Of a stretch of DNA of 47,734 bases, positions 18,501 to 26,761 are shown piece after piece. How positions within the stretch are numbered: the first letter of the stretch is position 1; each line of letters opens with the position of its first letter. The position numbers and the translations under genes are program-made. A model generated the notes under the pieces. That model did no database searches. It saw only the letters and a list, made by a program, of their open reading frames with translations, and was not told the DNA's origin. Origin of the DNA: Reyranella sp. (GTDB lineage: Bacteria; Pseudomonadota; Alphaproteobacteria; Reyranellales; Reyranellaceae); contig NZ_SCVH01000047.1 in the NCBI RefSeq assembly GCF_004296935.1, forward strand, positions 1 through 47,734, written 5' to 3'.

Positions 18501-20546
18501 ATGAGCGAACTTGAAGCGAGGCTCGCGCGGCTGCGCGCGCTGAACGCCGATATTTGCCTGGCGGATCCGCTGCTCGCCGAGGAAAGCCGCGACACCGCAC
18601 CGGCCGGCGGTCTCGAATCCATGACGGGCGCGACCTCGACCGAGCAGGAGATCGGCCTTGAGAGTATCATCTTGCGACGCACGCGACCGGTCCTCGAGAT
18701 CCGGCAAAACGCCACCAAGCTGGTCTTCGCCGACGCAGCGGACAGCGAAATCTGGAAGGGGCGACTGACGAAGGCCAGGCCCCTGCTCGATCGGGCCATT
18801 CGCGCCATCGGCCGCATCGACCTCAAGGGCGCAGGGCTCGACTGGGTCGGTACGGGATGGCTGATCGCCGAGGACATCGTGGTCACCAACCGCCACGTCG
18901 CGGTGGAGTTCGCAGCGCGCCAGGGCGAGGGCTTCAGCTTCAGGATCGGCACGGCCGGTCCGATCATCGCCGGCATCGACTTCCTGCAGGAGATCGGCAA
19001 TCCCGCGACACTGATCTTCAACCTGATCGCACCGCTCCACATCGAGGAAGAGCCGGGGCCGGATGTCGCCTTCTTCCGCGTGCAACCGGCCAACGGCAAG
19101 GCCGCGATCGCCAAGCCCATCGAGCTCGCCGACAAGCCGGCGCTGACGCAGAACGCCGCGACCATCGGCTATCCCGCCTACGACAGCCGCATTCCCGAGC
19201 CGGACCTCATGGAGAAGATCTTCGGCCGGACCTACAACAAGAAGCGCCTCGCGCCCGGCGCCGTGACCAAGGTCGACGAGAGCTGGCTCCTGCACAATTG
19301 CACCACGCTCGGCGGCAATTCGGGCTCCGCCATCATCGATCTCGACAGCGGTCATGCGCTCGGCCTGCACTTCAGCGGCAGCTTTCTCACGACCAACTAC
19401 GCCGTGCGCTCCGACATCGTGAAGCAGTTGCTCGAGGATGTCCGGGCGGGACGCCGTCGTCCCGTGCCGGTCGAGGCCGCCGCGCGGCAGCCGGTCGTCG
19501 CCACGGTTGGCGGAACGCCGCTGCCCGCCATGCGCCAGGATCGGCGCGGCGCGAGCTTCACCATTCCCATCACCGTCACCGTGTCGCTGGGCGACATGCC
19601 GGTCGCGACGCCCGCGCCGCGCCTTCCACCACCGGCGGCCGGATCCGGAGGCGGCAGCGTTGCCGGCGACGAGGCCGTCGTTGCCGACTATCGCGACCGC
19701 AAGGGATATGTCCCGTCGTTCCTCGGGAAGAACAAGTTCGCGGTCAAGCTGCCGTCGATCGTGAGCCGCACCGACGACGTTCTCCGCTTCAAGGTCAACG
19801 GCAAGGCCGAGACCGAACTTCGCTACGAGCACTACTCCGTCGTCATGAGCCGAAGCCGTCGCATGTGCTTCTTCAGCGCCGTCAACATCGACGGCGCCCA
19901 GTCCAAGAAAGCCAGGCGCGTGGCGTGGAAATGGGATCCGCGGATTCCGAAAGAGCAGCAGATCATGAACGAGTGCTACGGCAACCCGCCGAAATTCAGC
20001 CGCGGACACATGACGCGACGCGAGGATCCGGGGTGGGGCAGCACGGCGACCTCCAAGCGCGGCAACGAAGACTCGATGCACGTCACCAACACCACTCCCC
20101 AGATGCAGGCCTTCAACGCCCCGATCTGGCTCGCGCTCGAGGACTACGCGCTCGACCACACCAGGGAAGACGGCATGAAGGTCTCGGTCTTCACCGGCCC
20201 GTACTTCCGCGACAACGATCCGGAGATGTATGGCGTGCTGATCCCGCGCGCCTTCTGGAAGGTCATCGCGTTCGTCCATGACGACACCAGGAAGCTCTGC
20301 GCGACGGGCTACGAGATGAACCAGGAGAAGAGTTTCCTGCCGGCCGAGGAGTTCGTGTTCGGCGGCTTCACCTCGCCGCAGCTCAATGTTGCGACCCAGA
20401 TCCCGATCCGCTCCATCGAGGCGCGCAGCGGTATCACCTTCCACGGGCTCGCCGGCGTTGACCCGCTGGCCGGCACGCACGAGAGCCTGGGTGGTGCCGA
20501 CACGCCGCCGCCGCTGGCCAGCCTCGAGCAGATCCGATTCGTGTGA
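18501..20546 (+). CDS. Trypsin-like protease fused to DNA/RNA non-specific endonuclease
   Basis: A 681-residue two-enzyme fusion. After a short N-terminal helix, a trypsin-fold domain (about residues 100-315) has the full triad: H132 in VVTNRHVAV, D188 in GPDVAFFRV and S274 in LGGNSGSAII. A Pro/Gly-rich linker (about 365-390) leads to a NUC1-type beta-beta-alpha-metal nuclease (about 395-655) with general base H503 in KFSRGHMTRRED and metal-ligand N530 in VTNTTPQMQAFN. The usual DRGH is SRGH. No signal peptide is seen, so both domains would act in the cytoplasm unless recruited. The start is the ATG that opens the helix; an upstream in-frame ATG (18441) adds an unlikely Gly/His stretch. First of four coupled genes. 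Confidence 0.88.
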   Translation: MSELEARLARLRALNADICLADPLLAEESRDTAPAGGLESMTGATSTEQEIGLESIILRRTRPVLEIRQNATKLVFADAADSEIWKGRLTKARPLLDRAIRAIGRIDLKGAGLDWVGTGWLIAEDIVVTNRHVAVEFAARQGEGFSFRIGTAGPIIAGIDFLQEIGNPATLIFNLIAPLHIEEEPGPDVAFFRVQPANGKAAIAKPIELADKPALTQNAATIGYPAYDSRIPEPDLMEKIFGRTYNKKRLAPGAVTKVDESWLLHNCTTLGGNSGSAIIDLDSGHALGLHFSGSFLTTNYAVRSDIVKQLLEDVRAGRRRPVPVEAAARQPVVATVGGTPLPAMRQDRRGASFTIPITVTVSLGDMPVATPAPRLPPPAAGSGGGSVAGDEAVVADYRDRKGYVPSFLGKNKFAVKLPSIVSRTDDVLRFKVNGKAETELRYEHYSVVMSRSRRMCFFSAVNIDGAQSKKARRVAWKWDPRIPKEQQIMNECYGNPPKFSRGHMTRREDPGWGSTATSKRGNEDSMHVTNTTPQMQAFNAPIWLALEDYALDHTREDGMKVSVFTGPYFRDNDPEMYGVLIPRAFWKVIAFVHDDTRKLCATGYEMNQEKSFLPAEEFVFGGFTSPQLNVATQIPIRSIEARSGITFHGLAGVDPLAGTHESLGGADTPPPLASLEQIRFV

Positions 20547-21670
20547 TGAACGGCAACGGTGTCCAGCCCGCCATGACGGCGCCGTCTCCCGCGCAGAAGG
20601 ATGAGCTGGCCAAGCTCCTGTCGAAGGCCATGGGCGATCTGCCGGCGCTGGAGAGGATGGTCTATCTGGCGACCGGCGACGATGTCTTCGAGGCCTACCT
20701 CGGCGCGCACAACGACGACCCGCTGCGGACGATGGTCCAGAAGCTCCTGAAGAAATTCGACAACGAAGGCATCGCCGAGCGCTTCCTGACCGTCGTCTAT
20801 CGGGAGAAGCCGTTCCGGAACGACGTCCGCAGCGCAATCGCCGGACTCTATCCCGGCGTCGCCGGTCAGGCCCAGCAGGCGCCCGTCGATTTCCGCCTGC
20901 AGATCGGCGGCGTGGACCAGGGGATCGAGCTGGGCGCCGCGCCCGGGTTGCAGAAGAACATCAGACCCGCCCTCAAGTCGCCCGACGTGAGCGTGTGGAT
21001 GGACAAGCTCGAAACCGTGCGCCGACAGGTCTGCCGGGTCGAGATCCCGGGGCAGGCGCTGGGCACCGGCTTTCTCGTCGGACCCGCCGCCGTGCTGACC
21101 AACTGGCATGTCGTCGAGGATGCCCGGAAGGCCGGCGCGGAGGCCCAGATGAACTGCCGCTTCGACTACCGGCGTCTGTCGAACGGCACCGTCGAGCCGG
21201 GCCTCTCCGTTCCGGTCGTCTCGATCGCGGACGAGCGCCGGTGCAGCCCGGCCGAATTGACCGCGAAGCCCGACGACCCGGCGCCGAAGCCGGACGAGCT
21301 CGACTATGCGCTGCTGCTTCTGTCGCCCCTTCCCGGTGTCGCGCGCGGCGCGATCACCATGACCGGCGCCCCGGTCCAGAAGGACGAAGCCCTGATCATC
21401 GTCCAGCATCCGCGCGGCGATCCCGTGCGCTTCGCGATCGATACCAGCGCGGTGGAAGCCTACAAGCACGCCGGACTGCGGCTGCGCTACCGGACGAACA
21501 CGGAAGCCGGTTCTTCCGGCTCGCCCTGCTTCAACATGGACTTCGATCTGGTCGCGCTCCACCACCTGGGAGATCCGGGCCGGCCGCCACCCACCTACAA
21601 TCAAGGCATACCGATCGGCCTTATCCGCGCGAACATCGTCAACCGCGGCCACGGCGCGCTTCTTACCTGA
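20546..21670 (+). CDS. Effector-associated-domain (EAD1-like) trypsin-like protease
   Basis: A 374-residue protein. Residues about 15-105 form an all-helical module (PAQKDELAKLLSKAMGDLPA, then RTMVQKLLKKFDNEGIAERF) that resembles effector-associated domain 1, a death-domain-like adaptor used in NTP-dependent conflict systems. A trypsin-like domain follows with H188 (LTNWHVVED), D253 (DELDYALLLL) and S324 (EAGSSGSPCF). No secretion signal is present. The start ATG overlaps the previous stop (TGATG); a GTG one codon earlier is possible. The adaptor is expected to bind a matching helical module on a partner. The domain match is by eye and needs profile confirmation. Confidence 0.86.
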   Translation: MNGNGVQPAMTAPSPAQKDELAKLLSKAMGDLPALERMVYLATGDDVFEAYLGAHNDDPLRTMVQKLLKKFDNEGIAERFLTVVYREKPFRNDVRSAIAGLYPGVAGQAQQAPVDFRLQIGGVDQGIELGAAPGLQKNIRPALKSPDVSVWMDKLETVRRQVCRVEIPGQALGTGFLVGPAAVLTNWHVVEDARKAGAEAQMNCRFDYRRLSNGTVEPGLSVPVVSIADERRCSPAELTAKPDDPAPKPDELDYALLLLSPLPGVARGAITMTGAPVQKDEALIIVQHPRGDPVRFAIDTSAVEAYKHAGLRLRYRTNTEAGSSGSPCFNMDFDLVALHHLGDPGRPPPTYNQGIPIGLIRANIVNRGHGALLT

Positions 21671-21678
21671 GACAGCCC

Positions 21679-23043
21679 ATGCCCCCACCGCCCTTCTCGC
21701 CTCAGCAGATCGACCGCCTCGGCCTGGAAATCGCGCGGGTCTTCGTGATCGACGATTTCGGCATCGTGCTGGGGCGCTACCCCGGCCGGGGCGAGCCCGC
21801 CACCTTCCTTCCCGCCGACCTCGCCGGCCGCCCCATGCTCTTCGTGACCTCTGCATGCCTGAAGGAGGTCGACAGGGAGGGAACGCTCGTCCCGTTCCTG
21901 TCGCGCGTCGTCGAACACAAATGGGAGAAGGAGGCCTTCCGGTGGGCGATCTTCGGCCAGGCCCGCTTCCTGATACGCTCCGCCTCCGAGACGGCGCCGC
22001 ATATCGCCACGATCATCGCGGCATTGGAGGCCCTGACGCCCATCGTCGCCACCGATCCGGCGGCCAGCCAGTGCGGAAACAAGCCGGCCTGCAAATACGT
22101 GCAGGGCCACAGACCTGCCATCGACACGATCGTGGAGTCGCTCGATCATTTCGAGGCTCTCAAGATCCTGCACGACAGCCTTCATGTTCTTCAGGTCAAG
22201 GGCGCCGACTGGCTCGACCAGGACGACACGGATACCGAACCGGACATCCCTCTTCCCGTCCTGCAGGGGATCGTCGCAGACGTCGGCAAGGCCGCCACCG
22301 ACGTCAAGCACCGGATTCCGGCGACTGCCTCCGCAAGTCTCCAGCGATGCGCCGACACCGCCGCCGATGCAGCAACGCGGCTGGCCACCAGCGACCCCAA
22401 TCAGCACGACTTCGCGCTGGCTCAGCTTCGCGCACTCGTCGTCGCTGAATTGCCCCGGCTCGACGAGTGCATGTTCGTCCTGTCCCGCGACCTTCCGATC
22501 AAGCAGTTGCGCGGACTGCTCGAGGAGGCGCCCGTTCCCGCGCCGCCGATCAACGGTCCGACGATGACGGCTGCCGAGGCCCTCGACCGTCTGAGCGAGA
22601 CGATGCGCGCGCACATCCTCGAGCACGCGCTCTGGCAGGCCACCGAAGTGCACATCCATGCCGTTGCACGGCTCCTCGCCCACCCTGGCCCCGGCTTCCT
22701 TCGTGACCTCTCCTCCGAGTGGACCGCCGTCAGGCAGAACCTGCAGACACTCGTCGATACTCCCAGCGGCGGGATTTCCATCGATACGACGCTCAACTCT
22801 GCGATGGTGCTCTACGAGAAAGCGCTGCCGATGCAGGGCATGCCCGCCCCGTCCGGACCTACCCCGGAAGAACGCCTTGGCGACATGGCGAAAGCTTTCA
22901 ATGACTTCCGCCCGAAGGCGCGATTGCGCTTTCTCGCCGTCGATCAGTCACTGAAATCGGTGTTCTCCAGCCTGCTGCCGCTCAGAGCGTCGCTGGATCG
23001 CCTGCGAAAGCGCGTCCCCCTATTCAGCCCGTGCCTGCCATGA
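21679..23043 (+). CDS. Protein of unknown function in protease/nuclease cluster
   Basis: A 454-residue protein that I do not recognise. The N-terminal third is mixed alpha/beta (IARVFVIDDFGIVLGRY, RPMLFVTSACLKEVDREGTL) and contains a small Cys pair (QCGNKPACKY, about 134-141). The rest is predicted mostly helical, with long amphipathic stretches and a Pro-rich linker (EEAPVPAPPIN). No signal peptide, membrane segment, Walker motif or obvious catalytic set is visible. It begins eight bases after the protease stop and overlaps the next gene by four bases, so it is an integral part of this operon. It could be a sensor, scaffold or protease target. Confidence 0.8.
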   Translation: MPPPPFSPQQIDRLGLEIARVFVIDDFGIVLGRYPGRGEPATFLPADLAGRPMLFVTSACLKEVDREGTLVPFLSRVVEHKWEKEAFRWAIFGQARFLIRSASETAPHIATIIAALEALTPIVATDPAASQCGNKPACKYVQGHRPAIDTIVESLDHFEALKILHDSLHVLQVKGADWLDQDDTDTEPDIPLPVLQGIVADVGKAATDVKHRIPATASASLQRCADTAADAATRLATSDPNQHDFALAQLRALVVAELPRLDECMFVLSRDLPIKQLRGLLEEAPVPAPPINGPTMTAAEALDRLSETMRAHILEHALWQATEVHIHAVARLLAHPGPGFLRDLSSEWTAVRQNLQTLVDTPSGGISIDTTLNSAMVLYEKALPMQGMPAPSGPTPEERLGDMAKAFNDFRPKARLRFLAVDQSLKSVFSSLLPLRASLDRLRKRVPLFSPCLP

Positions 23044-24542
23044 GCACGACATCGCCCACCAGCACTGTCGAGCAGTTGCGCCGACGACATCAGGATCTCC
23101 TGAAGGAGAATCTGGCCAAGTCGGCATCGCCGGAGCAGTGCCGGCAATTCGTCGAGCAGCTGATTGAGGCAGGGCGCGGCGTGGCGGCGCGGCGTGATCG
23201 CGAGGCGCTGCGCAAGATGCTCTATTTCTGGGCCGCCGACGCCGTCGCCAGGGGCGAGTTGAGCCGCGATACCCCACTGCCGGAGCTCGCACCCTACAGC
23301 GGCAGCGGACCGGAAGAACAAGGCGGCTCCTCCACCGTCAGTACGTCATTCACCGAGGACATCGAAGCCGCGCCTGACACGCGGGCGATCATCCGTATCG
23401 CCGCGCTCGCCCGACAATGGCAGGTCGCCGGCCAGAATCCCGGTTACCTCCTCTCCGGCGCGGCGTTGGAAGAGGCGAAGAATTACAGGGACAATGATCT
23501 CGATATCCGCGCCTTCGTCGATGCCAGCGAGGTCGCGGCGGCAAGCGCCAAGAGCAAGCGTTGGAAGGCATTGACCATCGCCACGACACTGCTCGCGAGC
23601 CTGCTTGCCGCGGGAATCTGGCGGCTCGTGGATCTCAACGCCGAACTCGAGCAGGCCAACGCCGATCTCGCGCGGGAAAGCGTGGAACTGCGACTGGCCC
23701 GCGACGCCGTCGAGATCGCGCGCACGCGCGAAAGCCAGCAGACACGCGACGAAGCGCGGCGTGCGATCGAAGCGTTGGATGCCAGCGGACCGGATCCGCT
23801 GAAACTGCTTCGGGCACTGCTGAAACGCCTCGGCGATGCGCAGCCCAAGGAACTCAGTCGTCTGCAGGTCGGCCCTCCGACCGGTCCGCCCAATGTCACC
23901 TCGTCGGAGAATACGGTGAGCCCGGCCGGGGTGGAACAGAGAGCCATTGCCCCGACAGAGGACAGCGAGTGCAAAGGCGTTCTTTGGCTCGGCAACGAGT
24001 CCGACAAGCTCATCACCAACGGCGGCCCTCTTTCGGGCCTCCAGAGCGGCGAGACCATCACTGTGAGGGACGGCAGCTCCGTTCGCCTTCGCAAGAGCAT
24101 GCCATTGCCGGGCTATATCATGGCAGCGCAGATCGGTGTTGTGCCGGGTGGCGCGTCGCTGATCCTGACAAGCAAGGCGGAAATGCACAGATCGTCCAGC
24201 CCCTCGGCACTGGACCAATATTTCGCGTCGGTGACGGCGCCACAGCAATATTGCACCCGGGTCTTCGTGCAGTACACGGGAGACGACAGCAAGGCGCAGG
24301 CCCTGCGGTCGCGTCTCCTCGGCATGAGTTTCCAGGTGCCGCCGGTACAAGAAGTCAAGAGTGCAGGAAAGACCGACGACGTTCGCGTCTTCTGGAAGCA
24401 GGACCTGCCGATGGCGAATCTCGTCGCCAAGGATCTCGGCACGTTCAACGGCGACAAGCCCCTGACAGTGCGGCAGCTCTTCGATTTCCCCAACCGGCCG
24501 CCGGCCGGAACGCTCGAAGTCTGGATCGACCTCAATCGTTAG
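23040..24542 (+). CDS. Membrane-anchored multidomain protein, helical adaptor + TM + SH3-like + LytR_C-like
   Basis: A 500-residue protein, last of the four-gene set. Residues 8-86 form a helical module ending LRKMLYFWAADAVARGE then LPELAPY, the type found next to STAND NTPases. Residues about 120-172 (QNPGYLLSGAALEEAKNY, then AFVDASEVAAASAK) resemble the juxtamembrane linker of membrane STAND proteins. One transmembrane helix follows (about 176-196, ALTIATTLLASLLAAGIW), then a coiled coil (about 198-245). The C-terminal half has an SH3-like stretch (VLWLGNESDKLI, SVRLRKSMPLPGY) and a LytR_C/SPOR-like end (RVFVQYTGDDSKAQALRSRL, VRVFWKQD). The topology suggests a cytoplasmic adaptor and a periplasmic sensor. 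Domain calls are by eye. Confidence 0.8.
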   Translation: MSTTSPTSTVEQLRRRHQDLLKENLAKSASPEQCRQFVEQLIEAGRGVAARRDREALRKMLYFWAADAVARGELSRDTPLPELAPYSGSGPEEQGGSSTVSTSFTEDIEAAPDTRAIIRIAALARQWQVAGQNPGYLLSGAALEEAKNYRDNDLDIRAFVDASEVAAASAKSKRWKALTIATTLLASLLAAGIWRLVDLNAELEQANADLARESVELRLARDAVEIARTRESQQTRDEARRAIEALDASGPDPLKLLRALLKRLGDAQPKELSRLQVGPPTGPPNVTSSENTVSPAGVEQRAIAPTEDSECKGVLWLGNESDKLITNGGPLSGLQSGETITVRDGSSVRLRKSMPLPGYIMAAQIGVVPGGASLILTSKAEMHRSSSPSALDQYFASVTAPQQYCTRVFVQYTGDDSKAQALRSRLLGMSFQVPPVQEVKSAGKTDDVRVFWKQDLPMANLVAKDLGTFNGDKPLTVRQLFDFPNRPPAGTLEVWIDLNR

Positions 24543-24582
24543 GCAGCGGCCACCGTGGCGGCTCCGCGCTGATCTGGCTGTT

Positions 24583-25182
24583 CTAGCGCGACTGACCCGG
24601 TGCCGGCGGGCCCTCGGGCATCTCGAGCAGCTCGGCCTCCGGCGCGCCCGCCTCGTAGGCCTGCACCAGCGCCTCGGGGTCGAAGGCGACGCCGATCGGA
24701 TTCTTCCTGAAGGCCGCCGTCTGGAAGTAGGCCGCGGTCGCCTCCTTGGTGGCGTAGCGGTCGACCTGCAGCTCGACGCCGTTGCCGTCGGGATCGCGAT
24801 AGTAGATCGACACGGTCGGCCCGTGATGGATGCAGCGCGACGGCGCGATGCCGAGCTTCTTCACGCGGGCGTAGGTCGAGAGCAGCGCGCCGATGTCGGC
24901 GAAGGTGTAGGCGACATGCGCCAGGCCCGAATTGCTGGCGTCGGGCGCCGCGAGCCCCGCCAGGTTCACGATGCCGAGGCGATGATGCTCGTCGTCGTAG
25001 GTCAGGAAGCAGATGTAATCCGTCCGCTGCACCACATGCATGTTCAGCACGGCCGAGTACCAGTCGATCATCGGCTGGATGTTCGACGAGCGCAGCACGA
25101 AGTGGGCGAACAGCACCGGCGTGGCGGGCTTGGGGTCGAGCGTGCGGCGGCTACGCGAGGTCGTCTCGAGAACTGTGTCCAT
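24583..25182 (-). CDS. VOC-family extradiol-dioxygenase-like protein
   Basis: A 199-residue vicinal-oxygen-chelate protein. The pattern of type I extradiol dioxygenases is present: a metal His in LFAHFVLRSS, a second in GLAHVAYTFAD, and a Glu in DPDGNGVELQVDRY. The length corresponds to a single two-repeat VOC module rather than the about 290 residues of classical catechol dioxygenases. It could cleave catechol-like rings or act as another VOC enzyme. It is convergent with the protease cluster, ending 40 bases from that cluster's last stop. Confidence 0.88.
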   Translation of the reverse strand: MDTVLETTSRSRRTLDPKPATPVLFAHFVLRSSNIQPMIDWYSAVLNMHVVQRTDYICFLTYDDEHHRLGIVNLAGLAAPDASNSGLAHVAYTFADIGALLSTYARVKKLGIAPSRCIHHGPTVSIYYRDPDGNGVELQVDRYATKEATAAYFQTAAFRKNPIGVAFDPEALVQAYEAGAPEAELLEMPEGPPAPGQSR

Positions 25183-25303
25183 GGGAACCTCCGTGATTCG
25201 ACTTTAGACACCTCGCCGGACGAAGTCACCGGCCCCGATGCGATCGCTCTGGATGCCGGGGAAGTGTGGTAGTCTTCGGCAACAAGTCTGTGGGGGAACG
25301 AAC

Positions 25304-25744
25304 ATGCGGCTTACCGCGCTGCTCTGCGGCGTCCTGGTGCTCGGATGTTTTCAGCCGGCGGCGGCCGAGATCGTGTCCCAGCAGGCCGAGAACAAGGTCC
25401 CGGTGACCATGATCGGCGTCGTCACGTCGGCGCGCTATACCGAAGTACGGCTGCAGACGCAGGCCGCCTTGAACGGGGTTTGCTGGACCTCGCAAGGTAC
25501 CGACAGCCCCTATCTGCTGGCCGGCGGCCGGCGCTATCGCTTCCTCGGCGGCGACGGCATTACGGCCTGCCCGGCAGTGCGCAACTACGCGGCGCACGAA
25601 AGCATGGCGCTGCGCTTCGAACCGCTCGATCCGCAAGCGAAGGAGTTCTCGCTCGTCGAAGGACAGGGCGGCGAGAACCAGATGATCGATCCGGGATCGT
25701 CCAAGACGCGGTTCTGGAACTTCCTGCGCGTCAAACTGAAATGA
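25304..25744 (+). CDS. Small secreted protein of unknown function
   Basis: A 146-residue exported protein. A clear signal peptide (MRLTALLCGVLVLGCFQPAAA) is followed by a beta-rich mature part with two cysteines (NGVCWTSQG and ITACPAVRN) that could form a disulfide. The start at 25304 is chosen because GGGGGAA precedes it and it places the signal peptide at the N-terminus; an upstream in-frame start is unlikely. No family was recognised. It stands alone between a divergent VOC gene and a transporter gene 90 bases downstream. Confidence 0.75.
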   Translation: MRLTALLCGVLVLGCFQPAAAEIVSQQAENKVPVTMIGVVTSARYTEVRLQTQAALNGVCWTSQGTDSPYLLAGGRRYRFLGGDGITACPAVRNYAAHESMALRFEPLDPQAKEFSLVEGQGGENQMIDPGSSKTRFWNFLRVKLK

Positions 25745-25834
25745 GCTCCAGCTGAACGAACGTTGCGCCGGCTCGCTCCCCGGAATAGCCAGCGCGCTTG
25801 ACCGGCGCGGCGTGCGGGGGCAAGCCCCAGCGTC

Positions 25835-26761
25835 ATGTCCGCGCCCGCGATCGACGCTCCCGATGCCCTGAGCCACCTGATTCCGTCGCGGGTGGCGCGC
25901 GGCTTCTTCCTCGCCATCGTCGCCGGCCTGTTCTTCAATTTCCTGAACGGCGCGGTGAAGGAGCTGGCGACCGACATGCCGCCGCTCTACGTGGCGTGGG
26001 GGCGCTGGATCGCCGGCATCCTGCTGGTCGCGCCCTATCTCTGGTGGCGCGTCGGACTCGACGGCATGCGCACCCACGACATGAAGCTCCATTGCCTGCG
26101 CGGGCTCTTCCACACGCCGGGCTATGGCCTGTGGTACGAGGCCGTCGTCTGGCTGCCGCTCGCCACCATGGCGGCACTGGGCTTCACCGGCCCGATCTTC
26201 GTCACCCTGGGCGCGGTGCTCTTCCTGCGCGAGACCGTGCACTGGCGGCGCTGGCTGGGCGTCGCGGTCGGCTTCGCCGGCATGCTGGTGATCGTCCGTC
26301 CCGGCATCATCGAGATGAACCCCGGCATATTGATGATGATGCTGGCGGTGCCGCTGATCGCCGGCTCCAACCTGATCGCCAAGGTCGTCTCGGGCCGCGA
26401 CAAGCCCGCCGTCGTCGTGCTGTGGCAGAGCGTGGTCGGCGCGATCTGCTTCACGCCGCTGGGGATCTGGTTCTGGCAGACGCCGACCTTGACCCAGCTC
26501 GGCCTGTTCGTGGCCTCGGGCTTCTTCGGCACGATGGGCTACTTCTTCATCACCTGGGCCTACCGTCTGCTCGACATTTCCGCCCTGCAGTCCATCACCT
26601 TCCTCGCCATCGTCTGGGCCGCCTTGATGGACGTGGCGGTCTGGGGCAAGACGGCCGATGTCTGGACCTTCGTGGGAGCTGCGATCATCGTGGCGGCCAC
26701 GACCTACATCGCCCATCGCGAATCGAAAGCCGCAGCAATCGCGGGAGGAAAAAAGAAATGA
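25835..26761 (+). CDS. DMT-superfamily (EamA) transporter
   Basis: A 308-residue inner-membrane protein of the drug/metabolite transporter superfamily with ten hydrophobic segments in two EamA repeats. Typical marks are FNFLNGAVKELATDMPP in the first repeat, LGFTGPIFVTLGAVLFLRE at its end, and ITFLAIVWAALMDVAVWG in the second. Family members export or import amino acids, nucleotide precursors or other metabolites. Its stop overlaps the SDR start (ATGA), which begins a plus-strand operon of transporter, SDR, hydrolase and acyl-CoA dehydrogenase. Confidence 0.9.
   Translation: MSAPAIDAPDALSHLIPSRVARGFFLAIVAGLFFNFLNGAVKELATDMPPLYVAWGRWIAGILLVAPYLWWRVGLDGMRTHDMKLHCLRGLFHTPGYGLWYEAVVWLPLATMAALGFTGPIFVTLGAVLFLRETVHWRRWLGVAVGFAGMLVIVRPGIIEMNPGILMMMLAVPLIAGSNLIAKVVSGRDKPAVVVLWQSVVGAICFTPLGIWFWQTPTLTQLGLFVASGFFGTMGYFFITWAYRLLDISALQSITFLAIVWAALMDVAVWGKTADVWTFVGAAIIVAATTYIAHRESKAAAIAGGKKK

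Noticed and set aside
18405-20837. Long minus-strand frame opposite the protease-nuclease fusion.
   Set aside because: It shadows a gene with complete catalytic motifs on the plus strand and its translation is compositionally biased.
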